From: an uncultured Rhizobium sp.
GTDB lineage: Bacteria; Pseudomonadota; Alphaproteobacteria; Rhizobiales; Rhizobiaceae
Length of the DNA: 64,000 nucleotides
Assembly (NCBI GenBank): GCA_945952415.1
Contig: CAMFIF010000013.1
Location: 42,373-106,372, forward strand
Direction of reading: 5' to 3'
Made by a program: the position numbers and the translations under genes. Positions 38,577-47,658 of the stretch are shown one piece after another; within the stretch, counting starts at the first letter, position 1; each line of letters opens with the position of its first letter. The notes beneath the pieces are model-generated. The model had not been told where the DNA came from, did no database searches, and saw nothing but the letters and a program-made list of their open reading frames with translations.

Positions 38577-38757
38577 CGGCGCCTCTCTCTTTGCCTATCC
38601 ATAACAGCGGCAGAAGGGCCTCGGAATAGGTGGATTCTATGGCGGGGGGCAGAAGCCCGCTCCATTCGGGCCACCGTCCCGGCGGATGGCATTTCGAAAT
38701 TGATTCAGGGAAATTCTCCGCTACATAGAAACCGGCAATCGGCCAGGGGAGGAAAAG

Positions 38758-39294
38758 ATGGACGAGAACGCGGCGCTTCAACCGCTGGAAATCAGCTTCG
38801 TGGTGGCGATTGCCGAGAATGGCGTGATCGGCCATGAGGGCGACCTGCCCTGGAAACTGTCCTCCGATCTCAAGCGCTTCAAGGCCTTGACGCTCGGCAA
38901 GCCGGTGATCATGGGGCGCAAGACCTATCAGTCGATCGGCAAGCCGCTTCCCGGCCGCGAGAATATCGTGGTGACCCGGGACACGGGCTTTGCGGCCGAA
39001 GGGGTGCATGTGGTGCGCAGCATCGATGCGGCGCTGGAGCTTGGCGAACGGCTTGCCCGGCGGGATGGCGGGCATGAGGTGGCTGTCATCGGCGGCGGCG
39101 AGATCTATGCCCAGACGCTCGACCGGGCGACCGTGCTCCACGTCACCCATGTGGAACGGGCGCTCGACGGCGATACGCGCTTCCCGCCCATCGACCCGGC
39201 GCTCTGGCAATCCGGGGATGAGGAGCACATTCCCGAAGGCCCGAAGGACATCTATCCCACCCGCTTCGTGACCTATCGCCGACGCCGCGACTGA
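38758..39294 (+). CDS. folA: Dihydrofolate reductase FolA
   Basis: 178-residue enzyme regenerating tetrahydrofolate with NADPH, needed after the ThyA reaction. Landmarks are ISFVVAIAENGVIGHEGDLPWKLSSDLKRFK (the catalytic acid and the WxL loop), PVIMGRKTYQSIGKPLPGRENIVVTR and AVIGGGEIYAQTL. GAGGAAAAG lies directly before ATG 38758. It is followed by hflK, which has its own promoter. Confidence 0.97.
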   Translation: MDENAALQPLEISFVVAIAENGVIGHEGDLPWKLSSDLKRFKALTLGKPVIMGRKTYQSIGKPLPGRENIVVTRDTGFAAEGVHVVRSIDAALELGERLARRDGGHEVAVIGGGEIYAQTLDRATVLHVTHVERALDGDTRFPPIDPALWQSGDEEHIPEGPKDIYPTRFVTYRRRRD

Positions 39295-39322
39295 GGGTGC
39301 GGCGATTAGTTTTCGCCCGCGC

Positions 39323-39351
39323 GTTGAAAGCGCGCCGTGCGATACCTATAA
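39323..39351 (+). promoter_or_regulatory. hflK: hflK promoter
   Basis: TTGAAA (39323-39328), a 17-base spacer and TATAAG (39346-39351) give a predicted start near 39358, about 57 bases before the hflK ATG. This rules out the in-frame ATG at 39355 as the translation start. Confidence 0.55.
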
Positions 39352-39414
39352 GGAATGTTCGGTCACGGTGGTCAGTCCGTCCGTGAACTTTTGGATCATG
39401 TCGAAGAGGTTTTG

Positions 39415-40524
39415 ATGCCCTGGAGCAATCAGAATGGCGGCGGCGGCCCATGGGGCGGTGGCGGCAACGGTGGAAATGACAAGGGACCGTGGGGACAGGG
39501 ACCGAACCGCCCGCGCGGCGGCAATGGCGGACCGCCTGATCTGGATGACATCATCCGGCGCGGCCAGGATCGCCTGCGGAATGTCGTCCCCGGCGGGGTC
39601 AACGGCGGCATGGTGCTGATCGTGCTGGCCGCACTGGTCGTCTTCTGGCTCATCCAGTGCGTCTATACGGTTCAGCCCGACGAACGGGGCGTGGAATTGC
39701 GCTTCGGCCGGCCGAAGGAAGAGGTTTCCCAGCCGGGTCTGCACTTCCACATCTGGCCCTTCGAGCGGGTGGAGGTGGTGAAGATCACCGAACAGCAGCA
39801 GAATATCGGCGCCAAGGCGAGCTCCGGCACCTCGACGGGCCTGATGCTCACCGGTGACCAGAACATCGTGAACGTCCAGTTCTCGGTGCTCTTCACCGTC
39901 AGCGATCCGAGAGCCTTCCTCTTCAACCTCGAAGAGCCGGTGGAAACCCTGCAGCAGGTGGCTGAAAGCGCCATGCGTGAAGTGGTGGGACGGCGTCCGG
40001 CGCAGGATATTTTCCGCGACAACCGCCAGCAGATCGCCCAGGAAGTGAAGACCACCATCCAGACGACGATGGACCGCTACCGTTCGGGCATCTCCGTCAA
40101 TGCTGTGGCGATCGAGGATGCGGCCCCGCCGCGCGAGGTCTCCAACGCCTTCGACGAAGTGCAGCGCGCGGAGCAGGACGAAAGCCGGTTCATCGAACTC
40201 GCCAACCAGTACACGAACCAGCAGCTCGGCCAGGCCCGCGGCCAGGCGGCGCAGAATACCGAAGAAGCTGCGGCCTACAAGGACCGGGTGGTCAAGGAAG
40301 CACAGGGTGAATCCGCCCGCTTCACCGCCATTTACGAGCAGTACAAGAATGCGCCCGAGGTGACCCGCAAGCGGCTCTATCTCGAAACCATGGAGGGCGT
40401 CCTGAAGAATTCGAAGCGTATCGTGGTGGATGGCCAGCAGGGCGTGGTGCCCTACCTGCCGCTCAACGAATTTGCACGGCCGACGCAGAGCCAGGGCCAG
40501 GCACAGGGTCAGGGGGGCAACTGA
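39415..40524 (+). CDS. hflK: FtsH protease modulator HflK
   Basis: 369-residue SPFH/band 7 membrane protein that, with HflC, forms a cage around the FtsH protease and tunes degradation of membrane proteins. A Gly/Asn/Pro-rich cytoplasmic N terminus (about 1-60) precedes one membrane helix (GMVLIVLAALVVFWLIQCVY). The SPFH domain follows (QPDERGVELRFGRP...), then a coiled-coil and a Gln-rich tail. ATG 39415 fits the usual start MPWSNQNGGGGPWG. The stop overlaps the hflC start (TGATG). Confidence 0.95.
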   Translation: MPWSNQNGGGGPWGGGGNGGNDKGPWGQGPNRPRGGNGGPPDLDDIIRRGQDRLRNVVPGGVNGGMVLIVLAALVVFWLIQCVYTVQPDERGVELRFGRPKEEVSQPGLHFHIWPFERVEVVKITEQQQNIGAKASSGTSTGLMLTGDQNIVNVQFSVLFTVSDPRAFLFNLEEPVETLQQVAESAMREVVGRRPAQDIFRDNRQQIAQEVKTTIQTTMDRYRSGISVNAVAIEDAAPPREVSNAFDEVQRAEQDESRFIELANQYTNQQLGQARGQAAQNTEEAAAYKDRVVKEAQGESARFTAIYEQYKNAPEVTRKRLYLETMEGVLKNSKRIVVDGQQGVVPYLPLNEFARPTQSQGQAQGQGGN

Positions 40525-41465
40525 TGAACACCAATCGTCTTCCCCTGATCCTCGGCGGGCTGGCCGCGCTTCTGCTCGTCCTCTATTCCTCGGTCTTCGT
40601 GGTGAATGCGCGCGAACAGGCGCTGGTGCTGCGCTTCGGCCAGATCCGCGACGTGAAGAAGGAGCCGGGCATCTATTTCAAGCTGCCCTTCGCCTTCATG
40701 GATGCGGACCGGGTGCAGTATATTCCCGTCCAGGCGCTGCGTTTCGTGCTCGACAATATCCGCGTGCAGGTCAAGGGCGGCAAGTTCTACGAGGTGGATG
40801 CCTTCGTGGTCTACCGCGTGACCGATGCCCAGCGCTTCCGCGAGACCGTTTCGGCGGACCGGGATGCGGCGGAAGCCCGCCTGCGCACCCGTCTCGATGC
40901 CTCGCTGCGCCGCGTCTATGGTCTGCGTGATTTCGATGCTGCTCTTTCCGATGCCCGCGTCTCGATGATGAACGAGGTGAAGCAGGATCTGCTTGCCGAT
41001 GCGCAGTCGCTCGGCATTGCGGTTGAGGATGTCCGCATTCGCCGGACCGATCTTACCCAGGAAGTCTCGCAGCAGACCTATGACCGCATGACTGCGGAGC
41101 GTCTGGCCGAGGCCGAGTTCATCCGTGCCCGCGGCAAGGAAGAGGGCCAGCGCCGTCGCGCCAAGGCCGATCGCCAGGTGGTGGAGCTGATCGCCGATTC
41201 CAACCGCGAGGCGGAAATCCTGCGCGGTCAGGGCGATGCAGAGCGCAATCGCATTCTCGGCGAAGCCTATGGCAAGGATCCGGCCTTCTTCGAGTTTTAC
41301 CGGACAATGCGGGCCTATGACAATTCCGTCGGCCAGCCTGGCACGACCATGGTGGTCAGCCCGAGCTCGGAGTTCTTCCGCTTCTTCAACAGCGCGAATG
41401 GTGCGCCCGAGCCTGGCGTGCCGTCTGCTCCGGCGGCTCAGCCCGCTCAGGCAACCCAGCCCTGA
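40524..41465 (+). CDS. hflC: FtsH protease modulator HflC
   Basis: 313-residue SPFH partner of HflK. The N-terminal anchor (LPLILGGLAALLLVLYSSVFVVNAREQALVLRFGQIRDV) leads into the band 7 domain. The helical region has RRTDLTQEVSQQTYDRMTAERLAEAEFIRARGKEEGQRRRAKADR, typical of HflC. The tail is Pro/Ala-rich. It is translationally coupled to hflK and followed by a strong terminator before degP. Confidence 0.95.
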   Translation: MNTNRLPLILGGLAALLLVLYSSVFVVNAREQALVLRFGQIRDVKKEPGIYFKLPFAFMDADRVQYIPVQALRFVLDNIRVQVKGGKFYEVDAFVVYRVTDAQRFRETVSADRDAAEARLRTRLDASLRRVYGLRDFDAALSDARVSMMNEVKQDLLADAQSLGIAVEDVRIRRTDLTQEVSQQTYDRMTAERLAEAEFIRARGKEEGQRRRAKADRQVVELIADSNREAEILRGQGDAERNRILGEAYGKDPAFFEFYRTMRAYDNSVGQPGTTMVVSPSSEFFRFFNSANGAPEPGVPSAPAAQPAQATQP

Positions 41466-41506
41466 GGCGCCGCCAGGATGCAACCCGGCAGGCAGGACAC
41501 AAGGAG

Positions 41507-41535
41507 AAGGCGCGGCCTGACGGCTGCGCCTTTTT
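41507..41535 (+). terminator. Rho-independent terminator after hflKC
   Basis: 11-bp stem (41507-41517 with 41522-41532, one G-T pair) with a TGAC loop and a T run to 41535. It separates hflKC from the downstream protease gene. Confidence 0.85.
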
Positions 41536-41670
41536 CATGACAGGAGGGGCGCTTGCAGATCTCTGTAATTCCATCCGCGCCCGATAGGCTCTAAGGTGGC
41601 CCATCGAACCGGGCGAGGCTCAGTCCGAATCGGGCTTCACCGGCTTCAGCGAACGAGGACAGACGAAGAG

Positions 41671-43293
41671 ATGACGGGACGCACCAACATCAAAACCGCG
41701 TGGCTGCTTCAGGTGGCCGGGCGCGGCTTGCTTGCGCTTGGCGTGGCAACGGCGGGATTGCCCGCCCATGCTTTTGCCGCCTCTGCGGCAGCGGTGGCAG
41801 CTGCCCCCGCCGGCCCGCAATCGGTGGCCGACCTCGCGGAAGGGCTGCTCGATGCGGTGGTCAATATTTCCACCTCGCAGAACGTCAAGGATGACGATGG
41901 ATCGCCCGCACCCCAGGTGCAGGAGGGGGCGCCCTTCGAAGATCTCTTCGAGGATTACTACAAGGGTGAGGGCAAGGGCGCGGGCAGCCATACGGTGAGC
42001 TCGCTCGGCTCCGGCTTCGTCATCGATCCCGCCGGCTATATCGTCACCAACAACCATGTGATCGAGGGTGCCGATGCGATCGAGGTGATCTTCGCCAAGG
42101 GCAACAAGCTCAAGGCGAAGCTGATCGGAACGGATGTGAAGACAGATCTTTCGCTGCTCAAGGTGGAATCGCCCGTGCCGCTCAAGGCGGTTTCCTTCGG
42201 CGATTCCCGCAAGATGCGCATCGGCGACTGGGTGATGGCGATCGGCAATCCCTTCGGTCTGGGCGGATCGGTCTCCATCGGCATCGTTTCGGCGCGCGGC
42301 CGCAACATCAATGCCGGGCCCTATGACAATTTCATCCAGACGGATGCGGCGATCAACAAGGGCAATTCCGGAGGCCCGCTGTTCAACATGCACGGGGAGG
42401 TGATCGGCATCAACACCGCGATCATCTCGCCTTCAGGAGGCTCCATCGGCATCGGCTTTTCCGTGCCTTCGGAAATTGCCTCCACGGTCATCGACCAGCT
42501 GAAGCAATATGGCGAGACACGCCGGGGCTGGCTTGGCGTGCGCGTGCAGCCGGTGACGGAGGATGTGGCCGCGAGCCTTGGGCTTGAAAAGATCGCCGGC
42601 GCGCTTGTTTCCGGCATCGTCAAGGGCGGGCCGGTTGAGAACGGGCCGATCAAGACGGGTGACGTCATCGTCACCTTTGACGGCAAGCCGATTGCCGAAA
42701 TGCGCGATCTCCTGCGCATCGTTGCCGAAAGCCCTACAGGCAAGGATGTCGCGGTCGGGATCGTCCGGGACGGCAAGCCGCAGACGGTTACGGTGAAGCT
42801 CGGCCGGATGGACGACAAGTCCGATCCCGGCACGCCTGCCGAGCCCGAACAGGCGCTGCCGGACGGCAATGGCGAGGAGGAGTCCGCGCCGCCGGACCAG
42901 CCGATACCGGGCGAGGAAGACGAAACCCAGCCCCAGCCGGGTACCGAGGACAACGGTGCCTCGACCGAGGAAGGCACGGATGCGGAAGAGGCCCCGCAGG
43001 ACGTGCTCGGCATGATGCTCTCCCCGATCGATCCCGACGTGCGCAAGGAATTCGGCATCGCCGCCCATGTGAATGGCGCGGTGGTGCAGGTGGTGCTCGA
43101 CGGGTCGGCTGCCCAGCAGAAGGGGATCAAGGAAGGCGACACCATCGTCGAGGTCGCCCAGGCGGCGGTGAAGGATGGTGCGGAGGTCGCGGCAAAGGTT
43201 GCCGATCTCAAGAAGGAAGGGCGCCGGAACGCGCTGCTTCTGGTCGCGGCACCGAATGGCGATCTGCGGACCGTCGCCCTGCCGATCGAATAA
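41671..43293 (+). CDS. degP: Do family periplasmic serine protease/chaperone (DegP-like)
   Basis: 540-residue envelope protease that degrades or refolds damaged proteins. A signal peptide ends at AHAFA. The trypsin-like domain has an intact triad: His in VTNNHVIEG, Asp in TDLSLLKV and Ser in GNSGGPLF. PDZ1 starts at RRGWLGVRVQPV. An unusually acidic, Pro/Glu-rich linker of about 70 residues leads to a divergent PDZ2 (VNGAVVQVVLDGSAAQQKGIKEGD). The start is ATG 41671, and 25 earlier codons are not conserved. The order hflK-hflC-degP is common in Rhizobiales and groups membrane and envelope quality control. Confidence 0.95.
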   Translation: MTGRTNIKTAWLLQVAGRGLLALGVATAGLPAHAFAASAAAVAAAPAGPQSVADLAEGLLDAVVNISTSQNVKDDDGSPAPQVQEGAPFEDLFEDYYKGEGKGAGSHTVSSLGSGFVIDPAGYIVTNNHVIEGADAIEVIFAKGNKLKAKLIGTDVKTDLSLLKVESPVPLKAVSFGDSRKMRIGDWVMAIGNPFGLGGSVSIGIVSARGRNINAGPYDNFIQTDAAINKGNSGGPLFNMHGEVIGINTAIISPSGGSIGIGFSVPSEIASTVIDQLKQYGETRRGWLGVRVQPVTEDVAASLGLEKIAGALVSGIVKGGPVENGPIKTGDVIVTFDGKPIAEMRDLLRIVAESPTGKDVAVGIVRDGKPQTVTVKLGRMDDKSDPGTPAEPEQALPDGNGEEESAPPDQPIPGEEDETQPQPGTEDNGASTEEGTDAEEAPQDVLGMMLSPIDPDVRKEFGIAAHVNGAVVQVVLDGSAAQQKGIKEGDTIVEVAQAAVKDGAEVAAKVADLKKEGRRNALLLVAAPNGDLRTVALPIE

Positions 43294-43298
43294 GGCAG

Positions 43299-43316
43299 GC
43301 CGGCCCGCCGGCTTTA
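43299..43316. terminator. Weak hairpin between degP and serB
   Basis: GCCGGC-CC-GCCGGC (43299-43312) followed by TTTA lies in the 20-base gap between the two convergent genes. The U tract is too short for a confident intrinsic terminator. Confidence 0.35.
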
Positions 43317-44204
43317 GCCGCCGACGAAATCGTGGCGGCGATAGCCCTGGATGTAGAGAAGCGCGGTCAGGTCGCCGTGATCGATCCGGATCCGTGCCTG
43401 TGCAGCAACCGATGGCTTGGCGTGGAGCGCCACGCCGCTGCCGGCAAGCTGCAGCATGGCGAGATCGTTGGCGCCATCGCCGACGGCCAGAACGTCGGCA
43501 GCGGTGATGCCCCGCTCGCGGGTCAGGCGCATAAGGGCGTCAGCCTTCGCCTGCTTGCCGAGAATGGGTTCCGCCACTTCACCCGTCAGCACGCCGTTGT
43601 CGTGCAGAAGCGCGTTCGCCCGGTTCTCATCGAAGCCGAGCATGGCGGCAACCGGGTCGGTGAAGAGCGTGAAACCGCCGGAGACGAGCGCGGCATAACC
43701 GCCCTTTGCCCTCATGGTGGCCACCAGTTCCCGGCCGCCGGGAGTGAGCGTGATGCGGCTGCGGATCACCTCGTCGATCACCGTCACCGGCAACCCCTTG
43801 AGCAGGGCGACACGCTCGCGAAGGGCGGGCTCGAAGGCGATTTCGCCATTCATCGCGCGAGCGGTGATTTTCGAGACCTCGTCCTTGAGACCCACTTCGG
43901 CGGCCAGCTCGTCAATGCATTCCTGGCCGATCATGGTGGAATCCATGTCGGCGATCAGCAGCTGCTTGCGGCGGCTGTCCGCATCCTGGATGACGATATC
44001 GACCGGTGCACCGGCAAGCGCCTGCTTCAGGTGCTCTTCCGCGGCGGAGGCATCCGTGCCGTCCTTCAGCGCGATGTCGCAGGCGATACCATCGGCAAAC
44101 CAGTAGAGGCCGCTTGCCTTCACGCTGTCCGCCGCCTTTTCGCCGAGGCCGGGAACGAGTACAGGATGAAGCGGATTGGCAATCAGCGTGGCGACCAGGG
44201 CCAT
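43314..44204 (-). CDS. serB: Phosphoserine phosphatase SerB
   Basis: 296-residue HAD-family enzyme for the last step of L-serine synthesis. The HAD motifs are intact: DMDSTMIGQECIDEL (nucleophile Asp, DxDST), a Ser in ALVSGGFTLF, Lys in the KADALMRL region and GDGANDLAML. The N-terminal 80 residues form an ACT-like regulatory region. The start codon region overlaps the most upstream possible start of miaA on the other strand, so the two genes share a minimal divergent control region. Confidence 0.96.
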   Translation of the reverse strand: MALVATLIANPLHPVLVPGLGEKAADSVKASGLYWFADGIACDIALKDGTDASAAEEHLKQALAGAPVDIVIQDADSRRKQLLIADMDSTMIGQECIDELAAEVGLKDEVSKITARAMNGEIAFEPALRERVALLKGLPVTVIDEVIRSRITLTPGGRELVATMRAKGGYAALVSGGFTLFTDPVAAMLGFDENRANALLHDNGVLTGEVAEPILGKQAKADALMRLTRERGITAADVLAVGDGANDLAMLQLAGSGVALHAKPSVAAQARIRIDHGDLTALLYIQGYRRHDFVGG

Positions 44205-44220
44205 GAGGGGAAACCTTTAC

Positions 44221-45102
44221 GTGAGCGATTTCGATGCAGTCCTGATAACCGGGCCAACCGCCAGCGGCAAGTCCGCTCTGGCGGTGGAATGGGCGCGCCG
44301 GACGGGCGGTGTGGTGGTGAATGCGGATAGCATGCAGGTTTATGATACGCTGCGGGCGCTGAGCGCCCGGCCGTCTGAAGCCGACATGCAAGGGGTGGAG
44401 CACAGGCTTTACGGCCATGTGCCTGCCGCGACCGCCTATTCCACCGGCGCCTGGCTGCGGGACATGGCCGGGCTACTGGAGGAGCTTCAGGGGAAGGGGC
44501 GGGTGCCCGTCATCGTTGGCGGCACGGGCCTTTATTTCAAGGCGCTGACGGAGGGCCTTTCCGACATGCCTGCCATCCCCGCCGAGATCCGCGATGCCGT
44601 GAGGGCCAATCTCGAGGCGGAAGGGCCGGAGGCGCTCCACCGAAGGCTCATGGTGCAGGACCCGGAAACGGCAGGGCGGCTCAATCCGCAGGATGGCCAG
44701 CGGATCGCCCGGGCGCTCGAAATTCTCACCGCGACCGGCGTGCCGCTCTCGCGCTTTCAGAAAAGGACCGCGCCACCGCTTCTTGACGCAGGCAGGGCGC
44801 GCAAATTCGTCGTCCTGCCCGATCGCGCGGTGCTTGCGGAACGCATCGAACGGCGCTTCCGGGCGATGATCGAGGGCGAGGCCATCGATGAGGTGCGGTC
44901 GCTTCTGGCACTCGGGCTTTCGGATGCGATGCCGGTCATGCGGGCCATCGGCGTCCCGGAGATTGCCGCCTATCTGGACGGGCGGCTGGACCGGGCCGGC
45001 GTGATCGAGCGCGGTGCCGCGGCAACGCGGCAATATGCCAAGCGCCAGATGACCTGGTTCCGCAACCAGATGGACGAAAGCTGGGAGCGTCTGATGCCCT
45101 GA
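44221..45102 (+). CDS. miaA: tRNA dimethylallyltransferase MiaA
   Basis: 293-residue enzyme that prenylates adenosine 37 in tRNAs reading UNN codons. It has a P-loop at GPTASGKSALAVEWA, the DSMQVYDTL motif, GGTGLYFKALTEGL, RIARALEI and the late YAKRQMTWFRNQ segment. GTG 44221 is preceded by GAGGGG about 10 bases upstream; ATG 44203 is also in frame but overlaps the serB start codon and that site. It is divergent from serB. Confidence 0.94.
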   Translation: MSDFDAVLITGPTASGKSALAVEWARRTGGVVVNADSMQVYDTLRALSARPSEADMQGVEHRLYGHVPAATAYSTGAWLRDMAGLLEELQGKGRVPVIVGGTGLYFKALTEGLSDMPAIPAEIRDAVRANLEAEGPEALHRRLMVQDPETAGRLNPQDGQRIARALEILTATGVPLSRFQKRTAPPLLDAGRARKFVVLPDRAVLAERIERRFRAMIEGEAIDEVRSLLALGLSDAMPVMRAIGVPEIAAYLDGRLDRAGVIERGAAATRQYAKRQMTWFRNQMDESWERLMP

Positions 45103-45132
45103 CGTGCGGGGGGAGAGGCTTACCCGCAGCAC

Positions 45133-47286
45133 TCAATCGCGCCGCAGGCTGCTCAGGGGCTTGCGCAGGATGCTCTCGCGGAGCGACGAGCGTTCCCGGG
45201 GCGGTTCTGCGGGAGAAGGCGCCGCCGGCTGTCCATAGGGCTGCGGAGCGGCTGGCGCGCCGTAGCGGAGCGGTGGAGGCTCGCGTCCTTCCGGCGGGTG
45301 AAGCGGCGGGGGCGTGGTGCGGAAGACCGGCGGCTGGGGTGGCGGCGGCGCTTCGCGGAACACGTCGGCGCGACTTGCGGACGGACCGGCAAGCGGTCCA
45401 GACGGCAGCATGTCCGGGCGATAGGGCTCATGCGCCTCGCCCACCGTCGACCAGCTGAAGCCCGCTTCCGAAAGCTGCTGATGCGGCTCGAACGTGTCAC
45501 TGTTGTCGAAGCTGCCGAGATCGGTGAGGTCGGGCAGCGTCGAAGAGCCGCCATAGCTGTTCTTCAGCGAGCCGATATCCACAGGGGCGACGGCGCGCAT
45601 GCGGGTTACGACAGCGCGCAGATCGACCGTTTCGGCCTCCTCGTCGCGGTTCGCCTGCTCGGCAATGCCGGCTGCCTTCGGGAGGATCGACTCGTCCACC
45701 CGCTCGAAGCGCATGCGCATCGGCACGGCAATGGCTTCACCGAAGGCGATGGCCTCGCCATTCCCGATCGAGGAGATGAAATTGGTGATCGATACCGAGG
45801 AGTTCGGGATCGCCGAGCGGATGATTTCCTTGTCCTTCTCGTTGGCGAGGCGCATGGCGAAAAGCGTGGAGCACTGGGAAAGGATCGTCTGGTCCAGCTC
45901 GCCCGGGCGCTGGGTGATGATACCGAGGGATACGCCGTATTTGCGGCCTTCCTTGGCAATGCGGGCAATTGCCTGGCGGGTGGGGATGAAGCCGAGATTG
46001 GGATCGGCGGGCACGTAGCGGTGCGCTTCCTCGCAGACGACGAGCATGTGCAGCCCGCCATTGCTCCAGAGCGCCACTTCGAAGGCCATGCGGCAGAGAA
46101 CGGAGGCCACCGAATTCACCACTTCCGAGGGAATGCCGGCCAGCTGGAAGGTGCAGATCGGCCGGCCATTTCCGGGAATGCGGAAGATATGCGCGATGGT
46201 CTCCATGATCGTGTCGGTGATCGTGTTGCTGGAGAACATGAAGTGGTAGCGCGGGTCATTGATCGCGGCCATTACGCGCATCTTCAGCGAGCGCAGCACC
46301 GGCTTTTCGTTGCGGCCCTCCAGGCGACCGATCCGCTCGTCGATAAGCGCCAGGAGATCGGCCATGCGATAGGGCACCGGCGTGTCCGCCGTCATGGAGC
46401 TCTTTTCCGTCTGTCGACGCATGAGGCCGCTTTCGGTGCCGCCCCGGAAGCTGCGCTTCGCCTCGGGAATGAGGTCGCGCAGAATGTCGATCTCCTCCGG
46501 TACCGGCGGGCGGCCGCGGAAGATCACTTCGGCGAATTCCTCAAGCCGCATCAGCCAGAAGGGGAGGTCGAGCGTATCCGTATCGATGACCACCGCATCG
46601 TTCGGGAAGGCGGCGGCAAATTCGTTGTGCGGGTCGAGGATCAGCACGCGCAGCTTTGGATCGGCGGCAACGGCCTTGTGCAGCAGCAGCGAGACGGCGG
46701 TGGACTTGCCGACGCCGGTCGAGCCGACGACCGCGAAATGCTTCGAAAGCATGGAGGGAATGTGAATGGTGGCCGAGACCGAGTCATCCTGCGAGAGCTT
46801 GCCGATCGGCTGGTTTTCGCGGGCGCGGCTCGCATAGATGCGCTCCAGATCGGAGCCGCGGATGCGGTGGGCGATCGAGCCGAGATAGGGATAGCAGGAG
46901 ATGCCGGTCGAAAACTCCTCGCGGCCGTCGTCATGGACGCGCACTTCGCCGAGAAGCTCCACTTCCACGAAGAAGTTGTTGTCGCCGTTCTCGCCCCAGT
47001 GCTGGCTTTCCATTTCCATGGAATAGGCCATGGCGACGACGCGGTTGTTGCCCACGCTGATGGAAATCAGACGGCCGACGGACCAGAGTTCGGTGAGGTC
47101 CGTGCCGCCATGTTCGGCCACGGCGGAAATGGTCGCGCGCGATCCGTTGCAGGACACGACCCGGCCAAGGAACCGGTTTCCCGGCTTCAATATGTCTCTG
47201 CGGTCATCATCTGTCATGGGGCCAGCGTCGGATCGTAGGGGCATGGGCATTTCGTCTTCTCCCATCATGGGCATTCGGTCGGTCAT
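45133..47286 (-). CDS. HerA/DUF87-type ATPase
   Basis: 717-residue P-loop ATPase of the HerA-FtsK group. A beta-barrel HAS domain (about 30-190: LGRVVSCNGSRATISA...) precedes the ATPase core with Walker A VVGSTGVGKSTAV and Walker B MLVVCEEAHRYVP. An arginine-finger region follows (QRPGELDQTILSQCSTLFAMRLANEKD). The last 100 residues are Pro-rich and probably disordered. HerA proteins pump DNA with a NurA nuclease in archaea; no NurA is adjacent here, so the role (DNA processing or secretion-like) is uncertain. The gene converges with miaA and diverges from the ilv leader. Confidence 0.88.
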   Translation of the reverse strand: MTDRMPMMGEDEMPMPLRSDAGPMTDDDRRDILKPGNRFLGRVVSCNGSRATISAVAEHGGTDLTELWSVGRLISISVGNNRVVAMAYSMEMESQHWGENGDNNFFVEVELLGEVRVHDDGREEFSTGISCYPYLGSIAHRIRGSDLERIYASRARENQPIGKLSQDDSVSATIHIPSMLSKHFAVVGSTGVGKSTAVSLLLHKAVAADPKLRVLILDPHNEFAAAFPNDAVVIDTDTLDLPFWLMRLEEFAEVIFRGRPPVPEEIDILRDLIPEAKRSFRGGTESGLMRRQTEKSSMTADTPVPYRMADLLALIDERIGRLEGRNEKPVLRSLKMRVMAAINDPRYHFMFSSNTITDTIMETIAHIFRIPGNGRPICTFQLAGIPSEVVNSVASVLCRMAFEVALWSNGGLHMLVVCEEAHRYVPADPNLGFIPTRQAIARIAKEGRKYGVSLGIITQRPGELDQTILSQCSTLFAMRLANEKDKEIIRSAIPNSSVSITNFISSIGNGEAIAFGEAIAVPMRMRFERVDESILPKAAGIAEQANRDEEAETVDLRAVVTRMRAVAPVDIGSLKNSYGGSSTLPDLTDLGSFDNSDTFEPHQQLSEAGFSWSTVGEAHEPYRPDMLPSGPLAGPSASRADVFREAPPPPQPPVFRTTPPPLHPPEGREPPPLRYGAPAAPQPYGQPAAPSPAEPPRERSSLRESILRKPLSSLRRD

Positions 47287-47430
47287 GGCATATCCGGCCG
47301 TGCGGGATGATCCCGCACAGGTGGCACCTTAAATGCGCCAGCCTTAATATCTGGTGTAGCGGGCCGTTGCTTTCGCTTTGCGGTTTACCGGGAATGCCGG
47401 GCTTTTGGCGGAAAAGCCGCGCCTTCTCGG

Positions 47431-47459
47431 TTGACGCCCCGCAAGATTCTGTCTATCAC
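47431..47459 (+). promoter_or_regulatory. ilvIH promoter
   Basis: TTGACG (47431-47436), a 17-base spacer and TATCAC (47454-47459) place the transcript start just before the leader ORF at 47468, so the leader message would have a very short 5' end. Confidence 0.55.
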
Positions 47460-47467
47460 TGCCGGCC

Positions 47468-47524
47468 ATGAACAACTTTGTTTCTCTTATTGTGGTGGGA
47501 AGGCGCATGGGCAGGATGGTGTAA
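47468..47524 (+). CDS. ilvL: ilvIH leader peptide
   Basis: 18-codon ORF reading MNNFVSLIVVGRRMGRMV then TAA. Four Val, one Leu and one Ile in 18 residues, with VSLIVV clustered, fit a leader peptide whose translation senses charged branched-chain tRNAs. It is followed by mutually exclusive stems: GCGCATGGG (47503-47511) with CCCATGCGC (47542-47550), an inner GGATGG/CCATCC pair (47514-47530), and then the terminator. Ribosome stalling at the Val/Leu/Ile codons would change which stem forms. Too short for most gene finders. The mechanism is inferred from the layout. Confidence 0.75.
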   Translation: MNNFVSLIVVGRRMGRMV

Positions 47525-47559
47525 CCATCCGGCGTTAGCCACCCATGCGCGACACGGCA

Positions 47560-47583
47560 GGCTCCCGAAAGGAGCCTTTTTTT
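47560..47583 (+). terminator. ilvIH attenuator terminator
   Basis: GGCTCC (47560-47565), loop CGAAA, GGAGCC (47571-47576) and a run of seven T. It lies between the leader peptide and the acetolactate synthase start, about 75 bases before ATG 47659, so it must be read through for ilvIH expression. Confidence 0.85.
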
Positions 47584-47658
47584 ATGTCTCAATCCGGGCT
47601 AATAGGCCCACAAACGGCGGGCCGAGCGAGCCCCAGAACCAGACAAGCGGAACCAGGC

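Noticed and set aside
45298..47238. 646-codon plus-strand ORF
   Set aside because: Antisense to the HerA-like ATPase, which has clear Walker motifs.
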